From assembly GCF_902833225.1 (NCBI RefSeq), contig NZ_CADFEI010000017.1, forward strand, positions 112,621 through 176,620: a DNA stretch of 64,000 nt, in the 5' to 3' direction. The position numbers were made by a program, and so were the translations under genes. This document shows, in pieces, positions 1 through 8,773 of the stretch. A model generated the notes under the pieces. The model saw nothing but the letters and a program-made list of their open reading frames with translations. It did no database searches and was not told the DNA's origin. The DNA is from Burkholderia sp. BCC1644. Its GTDB lineage: Bacteria; Pseudomonadota; Gammaproteobacteria; Burkholderiales; Burkholderiaceae. Numbering within the stretch: the stretch's first letter is position 1; the number at the start of each line of letters is the position of its first letter.

Positions 1-762
1 CACCGGCGTGTAGCGCGTGTCGGTCGGGCTGATCAGCCCGCGGCTGCCGTCCACCGTGTAGCGGTAGCCGTAGATCTTGTCCGCGCCGAGATCCTGCACG
101 AACAGGTAGCGGCCGTCCGGCGAAAACACCGTCGAGTGCACGTGCGCGCCATCCTGGCGGCCCTTCACGGGCCCCGTGCCTTCGTGGTGCACGGTCAGCA
201 CGGACGGGCCGACCGCGCCGTCGTCGCGCAGCGGAAACACCGCGAAGCTGCCGCCCGGATCCTTCGCGACCGAGTAGTTGGCCGTCACGAGGGTCTTGCC
301 GTCCGGCGACAGCGCGAGATAGCAAGGATCGTTCCCTTCCGACGACACGCGGTCGATGAAGCTCAGCGCGCCCGTCTTCGCGTCGAAACGGAACGCGCTG
401 ACGCCGCCGCGCTGCGACGCGGGCCCGTCGTCGCCGGGCAGTTCGTTGACCGCGTAGACGGTGCGACCGTCGCGGCTCGGCAACAGGTACGACGGGTTCA
501 CGGTCTTTGCAGACGAGACGGGCGCGACGCTGCCGTTTTTAGTATCGAAGCGGTAAACATAAATGCCGTCGCTGCCGCCGCCCGTGTAGGTGCCGACCAG
601 CAGGTTGTAGACGCCGTCGGCCGGTGCGGGCGATTGCTGCGCAAATGCGTGGGTCGCGGACAAGGAGAGCACGATCGCGAAACCTTTCATCCAGTGAGCG
701 AGCCTAAGCGGGAACCCTCGTGTCGAAGCGCGTGCGTCACGCTCGCGTAAACGGTTGGGCAT
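1..762 (-). CDS. Lactonase-type beta-propeller protein, secreted (3' end outside window)
   Basis: The gene starts at 762 and its C-terminus is cut off by the window edge, leaving about 254 codons. I chose ATG 762 because a near-perfect Shine-Dalgarno (AAGGAGG) lies five bases upstream. An internal ATG at 690 is also possible. After a basic stretch of about 24 residues comes a hydrophobic signal-like segment ending in ATHAFA. The mature part carries repeated propeller motifs such as LLVGTYTGGGSDGIYVY, ALSPDGKTLVTANY and VFSPDGRYLFVQDLG. This is the pattern of the seven-bladed lactonase family (6-phosphogluconolactonase / carboxymuconate cyclase-like). The substrate cannot be told, and an exported location argues against a simple pentose-phosphate role. 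It is divergent from the GH15 gene. Confidence 0.75.
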   Translation of the reverse strand, partial: MPNRLRERDARASTRGFPLRLAHWMKGFAIVLSLSATHAFAQQSPAPADGVYNLLVGTYTGGGSDGIYVYRFDTKNGSVAPVSSAKTVNPSYLLPSRDGRTVYAVNELPGDDGPASQRGGVSAFRFDAKTGALSFIDRVSSEGNDPCYLALSPDGKTLVTANYSVAKDPGGSFAVFPLRDDGAVGPSVLTVHHEGTGPVKGRQDGAHVHSTVFSPDGRYLFVQDLGADKIYGYRYTVDGSRGLISPTDTRYTPV

Positions 763-927
763 TGAATCCTCCTTGCATCGAGTCGCTTCAAGTGTTGAGA
801 TAGGACGAAACGCCGGCCGTTCATGCGCTCCGCCGCCCGGCCGAGTATACGGGGCGCGACGCCCGGGCGTGAAGCCCGGCCGCCGCCGTCCGCATTGTGA
901 ACTCGAATACCCAAGGATCGCCTGCCC

Positions 928-2757
928 ATGCCCGCCCTGATCGAAGACTACGCCCTCGTCGGCGACGGCCACACGGCCGCGCTGATCTCGAAAGACGGCT
1001 CCGTCGACTGGCTGTGCTGGCCCCGCTTCGATTCGGGCGCCTGCTTCGCGGCGCTTCTCGGCACGCCCGAGCACGGCCGCTGGCTGCTTGCTCCCGCTGC
1101 CGACGCCGCGATCACGCACACCACACGCCGCTATCGCGGCGACACGCTGATCCTCGAAACCGATTACGAAAGCGCCGACGGCGCCGTCACCGTGATCGAC
1201 TTCATGCCGCCCGGCAACGGCTGGTCCGAACTGGTGCGGATCGTCGTCGGCCGCCACGGCACGATGAAGATGCGCATGGAGCTCGTGTTGCGCTTCGACT
1301 ACGGTTTCTCGATCCCGTGGGTCACGCAACTGACCCGCGAGGACGGCATGAAGGCGATCGCGGGCCCCGACACCGTCGTGCTGCGCACGCCGGTGCCGCT
1401 CACCGGCAAGAATCTCCATACCCTCGCGGAATTCACGGTCAGCGCCGACGAGCGCGTGCCGTTCTCGCTCAGCTATGCGGCGTCGCACATGCGGCTGCCG
1501 CCCGCGCGCGATCCGCTGTCGATGCTCGCGCGCACCGAGAACTACTGGCTCGAATGGTCGGGCCGCTGCCAGGTGCAGGGCCGCTACGCGGCGGCCGTGC
1601 GCCGCTCGCTGATCACGCTGAAGGCGCTCGCGTACGAGCCGACCGGCGGCATCGTCGCGGCGCCGACCACGTCGCTGCCCGAGAAGATCGGCGGCAATCG
1701 CAACTGGGACTACCGCTACTGCTGGCTGCGCGACGCGACGATCACGCTGCTCGCGCTGATGCGCGGCGGCTACTACGACGAGGCGCGCGCGTGGCGTACC
1801 TGGCTCGGCCGCGTGATGGCCGGTTCGCCCGAGCAGATCCAGATCATGTACGGGATCGCCGGCGAGCGACGGCTGCCGGAAATGGAGCTCGACTGGCTGC
1901 CCGGCTATCAGGATTCGAAGCCGGTGCGCGTCGGCAACGGCGCCGCGAACCAGCTCCAGCTCGACGTGTTCGGCGAGGTGATGGCCGCGCTGCACCTCGC
2001 GCGCGTGGGCGGCCTGCAGGCCGACGACACGGTCTGGTCCGTGCAGTGCGCGCTGCTCGACCATCTCGAGAAGATCTGGCAGGAACCCGACGAAGGGATC
2101 TGGGAAACGCGCGGCGGCCGCCTCCATTTCACGTTCTCGAAGGTGATGGCGTGGGTCGCGTTCGACCGCGCGATCAAGTCGGCGGAAATGTTCCGGCTGC
2201 CCGGCTCGCTCGACCGCTGGCGCGCGCTGCGCGAGCAGATCCATGCGGATGTCTGCGCCAACGCGTGGCACGAAGGCAAGCAGGCGTTCGCGCAGAGCTA
2301 CGGCAGCGACGAACTCGACGCGAGCGTGCTGCTGATGCCGCTGCTCGGCTTCCTGCCGCCGGAAGACCCGCGCATCGTCGGCACGGTCGAGGCGATCGAG
2401 CGCGAATTGCTGCACGACGGGCTCGTGATGCGCTATCGGACGACCGATTACGACGACGGCCTGCCGCCCGGCGAAGGCACGTTTCTCGCGTGCAGCTTCT
2501 GGCTGGTCGACAACTACGCGCTGCTCGGCCGGATCGACGACGCGCACCGGCTGTTCAGCCGGCTGCTCGCGCTGTCGAACGACCTCGGGCTGCTCGCGGA
2601 GGAATACGATCCGGTCGCCGGGCGGCTCGTCGGGAACTTCCCGCAGGCGTTCTCCCACGTGGCGCTCGTGCATACCGCGATGAACCTGATGCACCACGAG
2701 GAGGCCATGGCGCGGGCAGCCGGCCAGCCCGCGCCGGCCGTGGCGACGGGGCGTTGA
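928..2757 (+). CDS. Glycoside hydrolase family 15 protein (glucoamylase/trehalase-like)
   Basis: This is a 609-residue cytoplasmic protein without signal peptide. It has the GH15 layout: an N-terminal beta-sandwich (from PALIEDYALVGDGHTAALI) followed by an (alpha/alpha)6 barrel. Family signatures are GGNRNWDYRYCWLRDATIT near residues 253-270 and LLAEEYDPVAGRLVGNFPQA near residue 555, which contains the Glu expected to act as general base. Relatives hydrolyse alpha-1,4-glucans or trehalose. In Burkholderia such genes are often linked to trehalose and glycogen genes, but here otsA lies 60 kb away, so the substrate is open. The start ATG 928 matches the usual N-terminus of the family. Confidence 0.85.
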   Translation: MPALIEDYALVGDGHTAALISKDGSVDWLCWPRFDSGACFAALLGTPEHGRWLLAPAADAAITHTTRRYRGDTLILETDYESADGAVTVIDFMPPGNGWSELVRIVVGRHGTMKMRMELVLRFDYGFSIPWVTQLTREDGMKAIAGPDTVVLRTPVPLTGKNLHTLAEFTVSADERVPFSLSYAASHMRLPPARDPLSMLARTENYWLEWSGRCQVQGRYAAAVRRSLITLKALAYEPTGGIVAAPTTSLPEKIGGNRNWDYRYCWLRDATITLLALMRGGYYDEARAWRTWLGRVMAGSPEQIQIMYGIAGERRLPEMELDWLPGYQDSKPVRVGNGAANQLQLDVFGEVMAALHLARVGGLQADDTVWSVQCALLDHLEKIWQEPDEGIWETRGGRLHFTFSKVMAWVAFDRAIKSAEMFRLPGSLDRWRALREQIHADVCANAWHEGKQAFAQSYGSDELDASVLLMPLLGFLPPEDPRIVGTVEAIERELLHDGLVMRYRTTDYDDGLPPGEGTFLACSFWLVDNYALLGRIDDAHRLFSRLLALSNDLGLLAEEYDPVAGRLVGNFPQAFSHVALVHTAMNLMHHEEAMARAAGQPAPAVATGR

Positions 2758-2833
2758 CGGGGGGCCGGACGGGTGCGCGGGCGGCTTGGTCAGAGATCGT
2801 CAAATCGCAAAATTTTGATGAAAAATCGGGGAA

Positions 2834-2900
2834 ATGTTGCATTGCACCACCCATCGTTGTCCGATATGATCGACGCGATTGTCCGGCCGCAGTGCAACAT
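2834..2900. promoter_or_regulatory. Inverted repeat upstream of phaZ, candidate PhaR-type operator
   Basis: An exact 8-base inverted repeat, ATGTTGCA at 2834-2841 and TGCAACAT at 2893-2900, flanks an AT-rich stretch that probably contains the phaZ promoter. The first half site runs into TTGCATTGCAC. TGC/GCA-rich sites bound by the polyhydroxyalkanoate regulator PhaR have been described upstream of PHA genes in other bacteria. Assigning these sites to PhaR is inference from position and base pattern. Confidence 0.35.
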
Positions 2901-2980
2901 GGCCGGCCGCTGACCCCCACGGCACGCCGCGACGCCCCACGCCGCCCTTGCGCACCGTCCCCCACGCGGGAGTAGTCTGC

Positions 2981-4462
2981 ATGCTTTACCAACTGCATGA
3001 ATTCCAGCGCGCCATGCTGAGCCCGCTGACGGCCTGGGCCCAGGCCGCGTCCAAATCGTTCGCCAACCCGTCCAGCCCGTTCTCGCTGATGCCCGGCGCA
3101 ACGCGGATGGCCGCCGCGTACGAACTGATGTACCGGCTCGGCAAGGATTACGAGAAGCCCGAATTCAACATTCATCAGATCGTCAAGGACGGCCACAACA
3201 TTCCGATCGTCGAGCAGACGATCGTCGAGAAGCCGTTCTGCCGGCTGCTGCGCTTCAAGCGCTATTCCGACGACGCCGATGCCGTCACGCAACTGAAGGA
3301 CGAGCCGGTCGTGCTGGTCTGCGCGCCGCTGTCGGGCCATCACTCGACGCTGCTGCGCGACACGGTGCGCACGCTGCTGCAGGATCACAAGGTCTACATC
3401 ACCGACTGGATCGACGCGCGGATGGTGCCGATCGAGACGGGTCCGTTCCACCTGCACGACTACATCGCGTACATCCAGGAATTCATCCGTCACATCGGCG
3501 CGCGCAACCTGCACGTGATCTCGGTGTGCCAGCCGACGGTGCCGGTACTGGCGGCGATCTCGCTGATGGCGAGCCGCGGCGAGGATACGCCGCTCACGAT
3601 GACGATGATGGGCGGCCCGATCGACGCCCGCCGCAGTCCGACGTCGGTGAACTCGCTCGCGACGCAGCACTCGACCGCGTGGTTCGAGAACAACGTGATC
3701 CACACGGTGCCCGCGAACTATCCGGGCGAAGGCCGCCAGGTGTATCCGGGCTTCCTGCAGCACACGGGCTTCGTCGCGATGAACCCGGAACGGCACGCGC
3801 AATCGCACTGGGATTTCTACCAGAGCCTGCTGCGCGGTGACGAGGAAGACGCCGAGGCGCACCGCCGCTTCTATGACGAGTACAACGCCGTGCTCGACAT
3901 GGCCGCCGAGTACTACCTCGAGACGATCCGCGTCGTGTTCCAGGAGTTCCGGCTCGCGGAAGGCACGTGGGATGTCGAAGGCGAGCGCGTGCGGCCGCAG
4001 GACATCAAGCACACCGCGCTGATGACGATCGAAGGCGAACTCGACGACATCTCGGGCAGCGGCCAGACGCACGTCGCGCACGAGCTGTGCACGGGCATCC
4101 CGCAAGACGATCGCCGCAGCCTGACCGCCGAGAAGTGCGGCCACTACGGGATCTTCTCGGGCCGCCGCTGGCGCACGATCATCTACCCGCAGCTGCGCGA
4201 TTTCATCCGCGAGCATGCCCCTGAGCCGAAGCACGGCGCGACGAAGGATCATCCGGACACGCCGGCGACCACGACGCTCGCGGCCGTACCGGCCGCCAAC
4301 GCGCCGGCCGAAGCGACGCGCGCCACGGTAGCGAAGCGCACGCGCGCGAAGGCGCCGGCCAAGGCTGCCACCGCCGCAGCCCCCGCAAAGGCCGCTCCGG
4401 CAGCGAAGCGTGCCGCCAGCACGCCGCGCGCAAAAACCGTTCGCACGCGCAAGGCCGCCTGA
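2981..4462 (+). CDS. phaZ: Intracellular poly(3-hydroxybutyrate) depolymerase
   Basis: This 493-residue protein belongs to the intracellular PHB depolymerase family that mobilises storage granules. The Cys of SVCQPT falls at residue 183, the Asp of GELDDISG at 355 and the His of CGHYGIFSG at 388. These are the same numbers as the Cys-Asp-His triad reported for Ralstonia eutropha PhaZ1. ATG 2981 has a GGGAG element nine bases upstream. The last 70 or so residues form an Ala/Lys/Pro/Arg-rich tail with KAPAKAATAAAPAKAAPAAK-type repeats, resembling histone H1-like tails and absent from the catalytic core. The tail could bind DNA or polyphosphate-like polyanions. A rho-independent terminator follows at once. 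Confidence 0.93.
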   Translation: MLYQLHEFQRAMLSPLTAWAQAASKSFANPSSPFSLMPGATRMAAAYELMYRLGKDYEKPEFNIHQIVKDGHNIPIVEQTIVEKPFCRLLRFKRYSDDADAVTQLKDEPVVLVCAPLSGHHSTLLRDTVRTLLQDHKVYITDWIDARMVPIETGPFHLHDYIAYIQEFIRHIGARNLHVISVCQPTVPVLAAISLMASRGEDTPLTMTMMGGPIDARRSPTSVNSLATQHSTAWFENNVIHTVPANYPGEGRQVYPGFLQHTGFVAMNPERHAQSHWDFYQSLLRGDEEDAEAHRRFYDEYNAVLDMAAEYYLETIRVVFQEFRLAEGTWDVEGERVRPQDIKHTALMTIEGELDDISGSGQTHVAHELCTGIPQDDRRSLTAEKCGHYGIFSGRRWRTIIYPQLRDFIREHAPEPKHGATKDHPDTPATTTLAAVPAANAPAEATRATVAKRTRAKAPAKAATAAAPAKAAPAAKRAASTPRAKTVRTRKAA

Positions 4463-4480
4463 CGCATCGCGTTCCGACGA

Positions 4481-4517
4481 AAAAACGCCGCCGTTGCCTG
4501 CGCACGGCGGCGTTTTT
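4481..4517. terminator. Bidirectional rho-independent terminator after phaZ
   Basis: An 11-base stem (AACGCCGCCGT pairing with ACGGCGGCGTT) is flanked by A5 on the left and T5 on the right. It can therefore stop transcription from phaZ and from the converging TetR gene. Confidence 0.85.
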
Positions 4518-4535
4518 ACATCCGGCGGCCGCGCG

Positions 4536-5168
4536 TCAGCGCCGCAGCAGATATGCGAGCAGCACCTCGGTGTTCATCCGGACCATCTCCGCGCGCTCGT
4601 CGGTGTCGGTGAAGTCGCGGCCGAGCGTCGCGGCAAGCGTGAAGCGGTTCGACACGATGTAGTAGCCGAGCCCCGACAGCGTCACGTAGAAGCGCAGCGG
4701 ATCGACGTCGCCGCGGAACAGCCCGGCCTTCTGGCCGCGCATCAGCACGTTGCCGAGCTTCGCGACGATCGGCGACATCATCTCGCGGATCCGCGTCGAC
4801 TTGTGCAGGTAGCGGGCTTCGTGCAGGTTCTCGTTGTTGATGAGCCTGAGCAGTTCCGGATGGTCGCGGTAGTAGTCCCAAACGAAATGCGCGAGCCGCG
4901 TGACGGCCTCGACCGGCGCGACGCCGTCGAGATCGAGCACACGCTCGGCCTCGGTCAGCGCGGAGAACGCGTGTTCGAGCACGGCCGTGAACAACTGCTC
5001 CTTGCTGCCGAAGTAGTAATAGAGCATGCGCTCGTTGGTTTCGGCCCGGCGCGCAATCTGGTCGACGCGTGCGCCGAACAGCCCTCCACTCGCGAACTCT
5101 TCGGCTGCCGCCATCAGGATGCGGCGGCGCGTACCTTCAGGATCTCTTTTGATTTTTGGCTGATTCAT
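4536..5168 (-). CDS. TetR/AcrR family transcriptional regulator
   Basis: A 210-residue TetR-type repressor. The N-terminal helix-turn-helix is typical (EGTRRRILMAAAEEFASGG, then RVDQIARRAETNERMLYYYF, residues 12-50). The C-terminal ligand domain is larger than in minimal TetR proteins and contains a region with ENLHEARYLHKSTRIREMM. It converges on phaZ and diverges from rsxB. The target is unknown; its own promoter or a nearby transporter would be the usual choice. Confidence 0.85.
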   Translation of the reverse strand: MNQPKIKRDPEGTRRRILMAAAEEFASGGLFGARVDQIARRAETNERMLYYYFGSKEQLFTAVLEHAFSALTEAERVLDLDGVAPVEAVTRLAHFVWDYYRDHPELLRLINNENLHEARYLHKSTRIREMMSPIVAKLGNVLMRGQKAGLFRGDVDPLRFYVTLSGLGYYIVSNRFTLAATLGRDFTDTDERAEMVRMNTEVLLAYLLRR

Positions 5169-5420
5169 GGTGGCGTTTTGCTATGTGAGCCGCTTGATCC
5201 GGACCGGCACCCCCACCGCCTTGGCGCCGGCCGCCCTGGAACGGGCGCGCCGCGTGCGGCCGCCCTCCTGCTGAGCCCCTGCAAAAAAGCGGTTCGATTA
5301 TGCGCACAGACGGCGTCCAGCGCAATGCGGGAAATCGGCGATAATCGAGCTTTGGCAAACCTTTCCGGCTGCGTCCGACGCGGCCGAGAGCCATTCGGCG
5401 CCGCTGCGCCCGCTGTCACC

Positions 5421-6332
5421 GTGACCGACTCCAAAACACTCGCGGATCGCATCGAAGATCTGCTTCCCCAGACGCAATGCACGAAGTGCGGCTATAACGG
5501 CTGCCGTCCGTACGCCGAGGCGATTGCCGCCGGCGACGCGAACTACAACCAGTGCCCGCCCGGCGGCGCCGAAGGCATCGCGCGTCTCGCGGGCCTGCTC
5601 GGCAAGCAGGTGATTCCGCTGAATCCCGTCAATGGCAGCGAGCATCCGCGCGCGGTCGCCTTCATCGACGAAAGCCTGTGCATCGGCTGCACGCTGTGCA
5701 TGCAGGCGTGCCCGGTCGACGCGATCGTCGGCGCGCCGAAGCAGATGCACACGATCATCGAAGCACAGTGCACCGGCTGCGATCTGTGCGTGCCGCCCTG
5801 CCCGGTCGACTGCATCGCGATGCTGCCGGTGACCGGCGATCGTACGGGCTGGGATGCGTGGTCGCAGGAGCAGGCCGACGCCGCGCGCGAACGCCACGAC
5901 CTCCGGCTCGCCCGCCAGCGTCGCGAACGCGAAGCCGCCGAAGCACGCGCCGCCGCCCGCCGCGCGGCCAGTGCCGCGAAACCGGCCGCGGAACAGCAAC
6001 CCGCGGCACAGCCGGACGCCCCCGCTGCCGCGCCGGTCGCTGACGACGCCGAAGCGAAGAAACGCGCGATCATCGCCGCCGCGCTCGAACGCGCGCGCAA
6101 GAAGAAGGAAGAACTGTCCGGGCAAGGCGCCGGGCCGAAGAACACCGAAGGTGTGAGCACGGCCGTCCAGGCGCAGATCGACGCGGCCGAGGCGCGCCGC
6201 AAACGGCTCGCCGAGCAGCAGGCGCAACGCGACGCCGACGCCGCGGCCGCAGGCGGCAACGATCAAGAGAACGGCGCAGGCAACGACGACCCAGGCAGCC
6301 CATCCGCGCCGCCCGACCAGAACGCTCCATGA
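5421..6332 (+). CDS. rsxB: RnfB/RsxB-type ferredoxin, electron transport complex subunit B
   Basis: The protein starts with a four-iron cluster domain (CTKCGYNGCRPYAEAI...NQCPPGG), followed by two bacterial 4Fe-4S ferredoxin motifs, CIGCTLCMQACP and CTGCDLCVPPCP. This is the core of RnfB/RsxB. Unlike classical RnfB it has no N-terminal membrane helix if GTG 5421 is the start. An in-frame ATG further upstream (about 5325) would add a non-hydrophobic extension, so the anchor is missing either way. The C-terminal third is a charged Ala-rich, probably coiled-coil extension. No other rnf genes are in the window. Its stop overlaps the nth start (ATGA), so the two are translationally coupled, an arrangement that echoes rsx-nth in enterics. 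Confidence 0.85.
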   Translation: MTDSKTLADRIEDLLPQTQCTKCGYNGCRPYAEAIAAGDANYNQCPPGGAEGIARLAGLLGKQVIPLNPVNGSEHPRAVAFIDESLCIGCTLCMQACPVDAIVGAPKQMHTIIEAQCTGCDLCVPPCPVDCIAMLPVTGDRTGWDAWSQEQADAARERHDLRLARQRREREAAEARAAARRAASAAKPAAEQQPAAQPDAPAAAPVADDAEAKKRAIIAAALERARKKKEELSGQGAGPKNTEGVSTAVQAQIDAAEARRKRLAEQQAQRDADAAAAGGNDQENGAGNDDPGSPSAPPDQNAP

Positions 6333-6973
6333 ACGCCAGCAAACGACGCGCGATCTACGAAACGCTGCAGAGCCTCAATCCGCATCCGACCACCGAGCTC
6401 GAATACTCGACGCCGTTCGAGTTGCTGATCGCCGTGATGCTGTCCGCGCAGGCGACCGACGTGTCGGTCAACAAGGCGATGCGGAAGATGTTCCCGGTCG
6501 CGAACACCCCGCGACAAATCGTCGCGCTTGGCGAAGAAGGCGTCACCGAGTACATCAAGACGATCGGGCTGTACCGCACCAAGGCCAAGAACGTGGTCGC
6601 GACGTGCCGGATCCTGCTCGACCGCTACGACGGCGAAGTGCCGGCCGATCGCGACGCGCTCGAAGGCTTGCCGGGCGTCGGCCGCAAGACCGCGAACGTC
6701 GTGCTGAACACTGCGTTCGGCCAGCCGACGATCGCGGTCGACACGCATATCTTCCGCGTCGCGAACCGCACGGGGCTCGCGCCGGGCAAGGACGTGCGGG
6801 CCGTCGAGGCCGCCCTCGAGAAATTCACGCCGAAGGAATTCCTGCAGGACGCGCATCACTGGCTGATCCTGCACGGACGCTATGTATGCAAGGCGCGCAA
6901 GCCCGAATGCTGGCACTGCGTGATCGAGCCGCTGTGCGAATTCCGGCCGAAAACGCCGCCGCCCAACGAATAA
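6329..6973 (+). CDS. nth: Endonuclease III, base-excision repair DNA glycosylase/AP lyase
   Basis: A 214-residue protein collinear with E. coli Nth. Lys120 sits in the helix-hairpin-helix LPGVGRKTANVVL and Asp138 in VDTHIFRVANRTG; these are the known catalytic residues of E. coli Nth. The C-terminal four-Cys cluster motif (C-X6-C-X2-C-X5-C, in CKARKPECWHCVIEPLC) is complete. It removes oxidised pyrimidines from DNA. It overlaps the end of rsxB by four bases; the shared iron-sulphur requirement may explain why they are cotranscribed. Confidence 0.95.
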   Translation: MNASKRRAIYETLQSLNPHPTTELEYSTPFELLIAVMLSAQATDVSVNKAMRKMFPVANTPRQIVALGEEGVTEYIKTIGLYRTKAKNVVATCRILLDRYDGEVPADRDALEGLPGVGRKTANVVLNTAFGQPTIAVDTHIFRVANRTGLAPGKDVRAVEAALEKFTPKEFLQDAHHWLILHGRYVCKARKPECWHCVIEPLCEFRPKTPPPNE

Positions 6974-7076
6974 GCGTCAGGCGCGAGGACTCGCGCGGCG
7001 CCGGCCGATCGAACCGCGTCGGCACGGCCCGGATCCGTGGGCGCCGTCGCGCCGCGCGCGGCTCGCCCGCTTCCGG

Positions 7077-8006
7077 CTACGCATTGGACGTCGCCGTCGC
7101 ATCGTCGGCGGCCGCGCCACCCGCCCGCACGAGCGCCAGCACCGCGGCCAGAATCGCGACGCCGCCCGCCCACTGCAGCGGCGACAACGCTTCCCCGAAC
7201 AGCAACGCCGCGAGCGCAACCGTCACGACCGGTTCGAGCGTCGACAGCATCGACGTCCGCGCGGCCCCGAGCCGCTCGAGCCCGGCGAAAAACGCGAGCA
7301 TGGCCGCAACCGTCGACACGAGCGCGATCGCGAGCATCGACGCCCAGCCGCCGCCCGTCGCGGGCCAGCGCGGCGGCGCGCCGAACGCGGCCGTCCGCAC
7401 GACGGCGATCACCACGAGCGTGGCGGTCGCCGACAGGCAGATGATCGCCGTCGTCGCGAGCGGATCGACGCCGCGCGTCGCCTTCGTGCCGCCGACGATG
7501 TACAGCGAATAGATCACCGCGGCCGCCAGTGCGAGCGCGATCCCGAGCGGCTCGCCATGCCCGCCGCCGACCATCAGCGCGGAACCCGCGACGCACAGCA
7601 CGAGCGCGACGGCCTTCGCGCGCGTCAGGCGCTCGCCGAGCCACCACGCTGCCAGCAGCGTGACGAACGCCGGGTACAGGTACAGCAGCAGCGCGACGAG
7701 GCTCGCCTGCGCGTGCTGCAGCGCGCTGAAATAGCAGAACGACTGCCCGACGTAGCCGACCGTGCCCATTGCCACGAGCGGCGCGAGCGCGCGGCCGCGC
7801 GGCCACGCGACGCGACGGTGCCGTGCGATCGCGGCGAGCACCGCGCCGCCGATCGCGAAGCGCACGATCAGCAGCCCGAGCACGTCGACGCCGGCCGCAT
7901 ACGCGTAGCGGCCGAAGATCGCCATCGCGCCGAACGCGGCGGCAGACAGCGCGACGTAGAGCGTGCCCTGCAGGGCGGCGGACGATGGGCGGGCGGTGGC
8001 GGTCAT
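7077..8006 (-). CDS. EamA-family (drug/metabolite superfamily) transporter
   Basis: A 309-residue membrane protein with ten predicted helices in two EamA repeats, beginning LQGTLYVALSAAAFGAMAIF. The second repeat ends in LSPLQWAGGVAILAAVLALV, and the C-terminus is short and Ala/Asp-rich. The family exports amino acids or other metabolites; the substrate cannot be read from sequence. It converges on nth and is divergent from the DUF1841 gene, with a 224-base spacer between them. Confidence 0.85.
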   Translation of the reverse strand: MTATARPSSAALQGTLYVALSAAAFGAMAIFGRYAYAAGVDVLGLLIVRFAIGGAVLAAIARHRRVAWPRGRALAPLVAMGTVGYVGQSFCYFSALQHAQASLVALLLYLYPAFVTLLAAWWLGERLTRAKAVALVLCVAGSALMVGGGHGEPLGIALALAAAVIYSLYIVGGTKATRGVDPLATTAIICLSATATLVVIAVVRTAAFGAPPRWPATGGGWASMLAIALVSTVAAMLAFFAGLERLGAARTSMLSTLEPVVTVALAALLFGEALSPLQWAGGVAILAAVLALVRAGGAAADDATATSNA

Positions 8007-8230
8007 GACGAAACGGGCGAGCGAGGCGCCGGGGCGGGAATCGTCGGAGTGTAGCGGCGCGACGGCCGCCGGCCTAGCCCCCGCTTACCCGGTGCGCAGC
8101 GCCTTGCGGGGCAGTCGCGGCGGGCCTGCGCGGCGCCGCCCGTCCCGGCCCGCCGCCAGCGCCGTCCGCCGACCCGGCGTACAATGCCCGACGCGGCATG
8201 AGGCCGCCCGAATCACGACGCTTCCCCACC

Positions 8231-8665
8231 ATGTTCAATCCAAGCCGCGACGAAGTGCGTCGCTTTTTCACCGAGACCTGGCGCAAGCAGCGCGCGGGCG
8301 AGATCCTGACGCCGCTGGAAGCGATGGCAGCCGACTGGATCATCGAGCATCCCGAATACCACGACGAACTCGCCGATGCGGATGGCGCGGCCGCGCGCAA
8401 CTACACGCCCGAGGAAGGCCGCACGAACCCGTTCCTGCACCTGTCGATGCACCTCGCGATCAGCGAGCAGCTGTCGATCGACCAGCCGCCCGGCATCCGC
8501 GCCGCGCACGACAAGCTGGCCGCCAAGCTCGACTCGACCCACGACGCGCAGCACGCGATCATGGAATGCCTCGGCGAGACGATCTGGGAAGCGCAGCGCA
8601 CGAACACGCCGCCCGATACCGACGCGTACCTGCAGCGCATCCTGCGCCGCGCGTCGCGCGACTGA
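8231..8665 (+). CDS. DUF1841 family protein
   Basis: A 144-residue soluble protein starting MFNPSRDEVRRFFTETWRKQ, the hallmark of DUF1841, which is common in beta-proteobacteria and has no established function. I placed the start at ATG 8231 because homology begins there; the frame is open further upstream. A conserved stretch NPFLHLSMHLAISEQLSIDQ lies near the middle. A strong bidirectional terminator follows. Confidence 0.85.
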   Translation: MFNPSRDEVRRFFTETWRKQRAGEILTPLEAMAADWIIEHPEYHDELADADGAAARNYTPEEGRTNPFLHLSMHLAISEQLSIDQPPGIRAAHDKLAAKLDSTHDAQHAIMECLGETIWEAQRTNTPPDTDAYLQRILRRASRD

Positions 8666-8712
8666 GCGCGCGGGCCCGGCACACCGGCGCCCGGGCAGGC
8701 CCGGTCGCGGAC

Positions 8713-8745
8713 AAAAAAATACCCCGCCGAGGCGGGGTATTTTTG
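8713..8745. terminator. Bidirectional rho-independent terminator
   Basis: A perfect 10-base stem (ATACCCCGCC / GGCGGGGTAT) with a GA core is flanked by A7 on the left and T5 on the right. It separates the converging DUF1841 and cytochrome genes. Confidence 0.9.
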
Positions 8746-8773
8746 CTGCACGGGCCCGTGAGGCCCGGCACGC

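Noticed and set aside
2555..4252. Long minus-strand frames opposite phaZ, and similar ones opposite the MoxR and benE/tal genes (9739-11685, 11682-14267)
   Set aside because: They are composition-driven shadows with Arg/Gln/His-rich products and no start signals.
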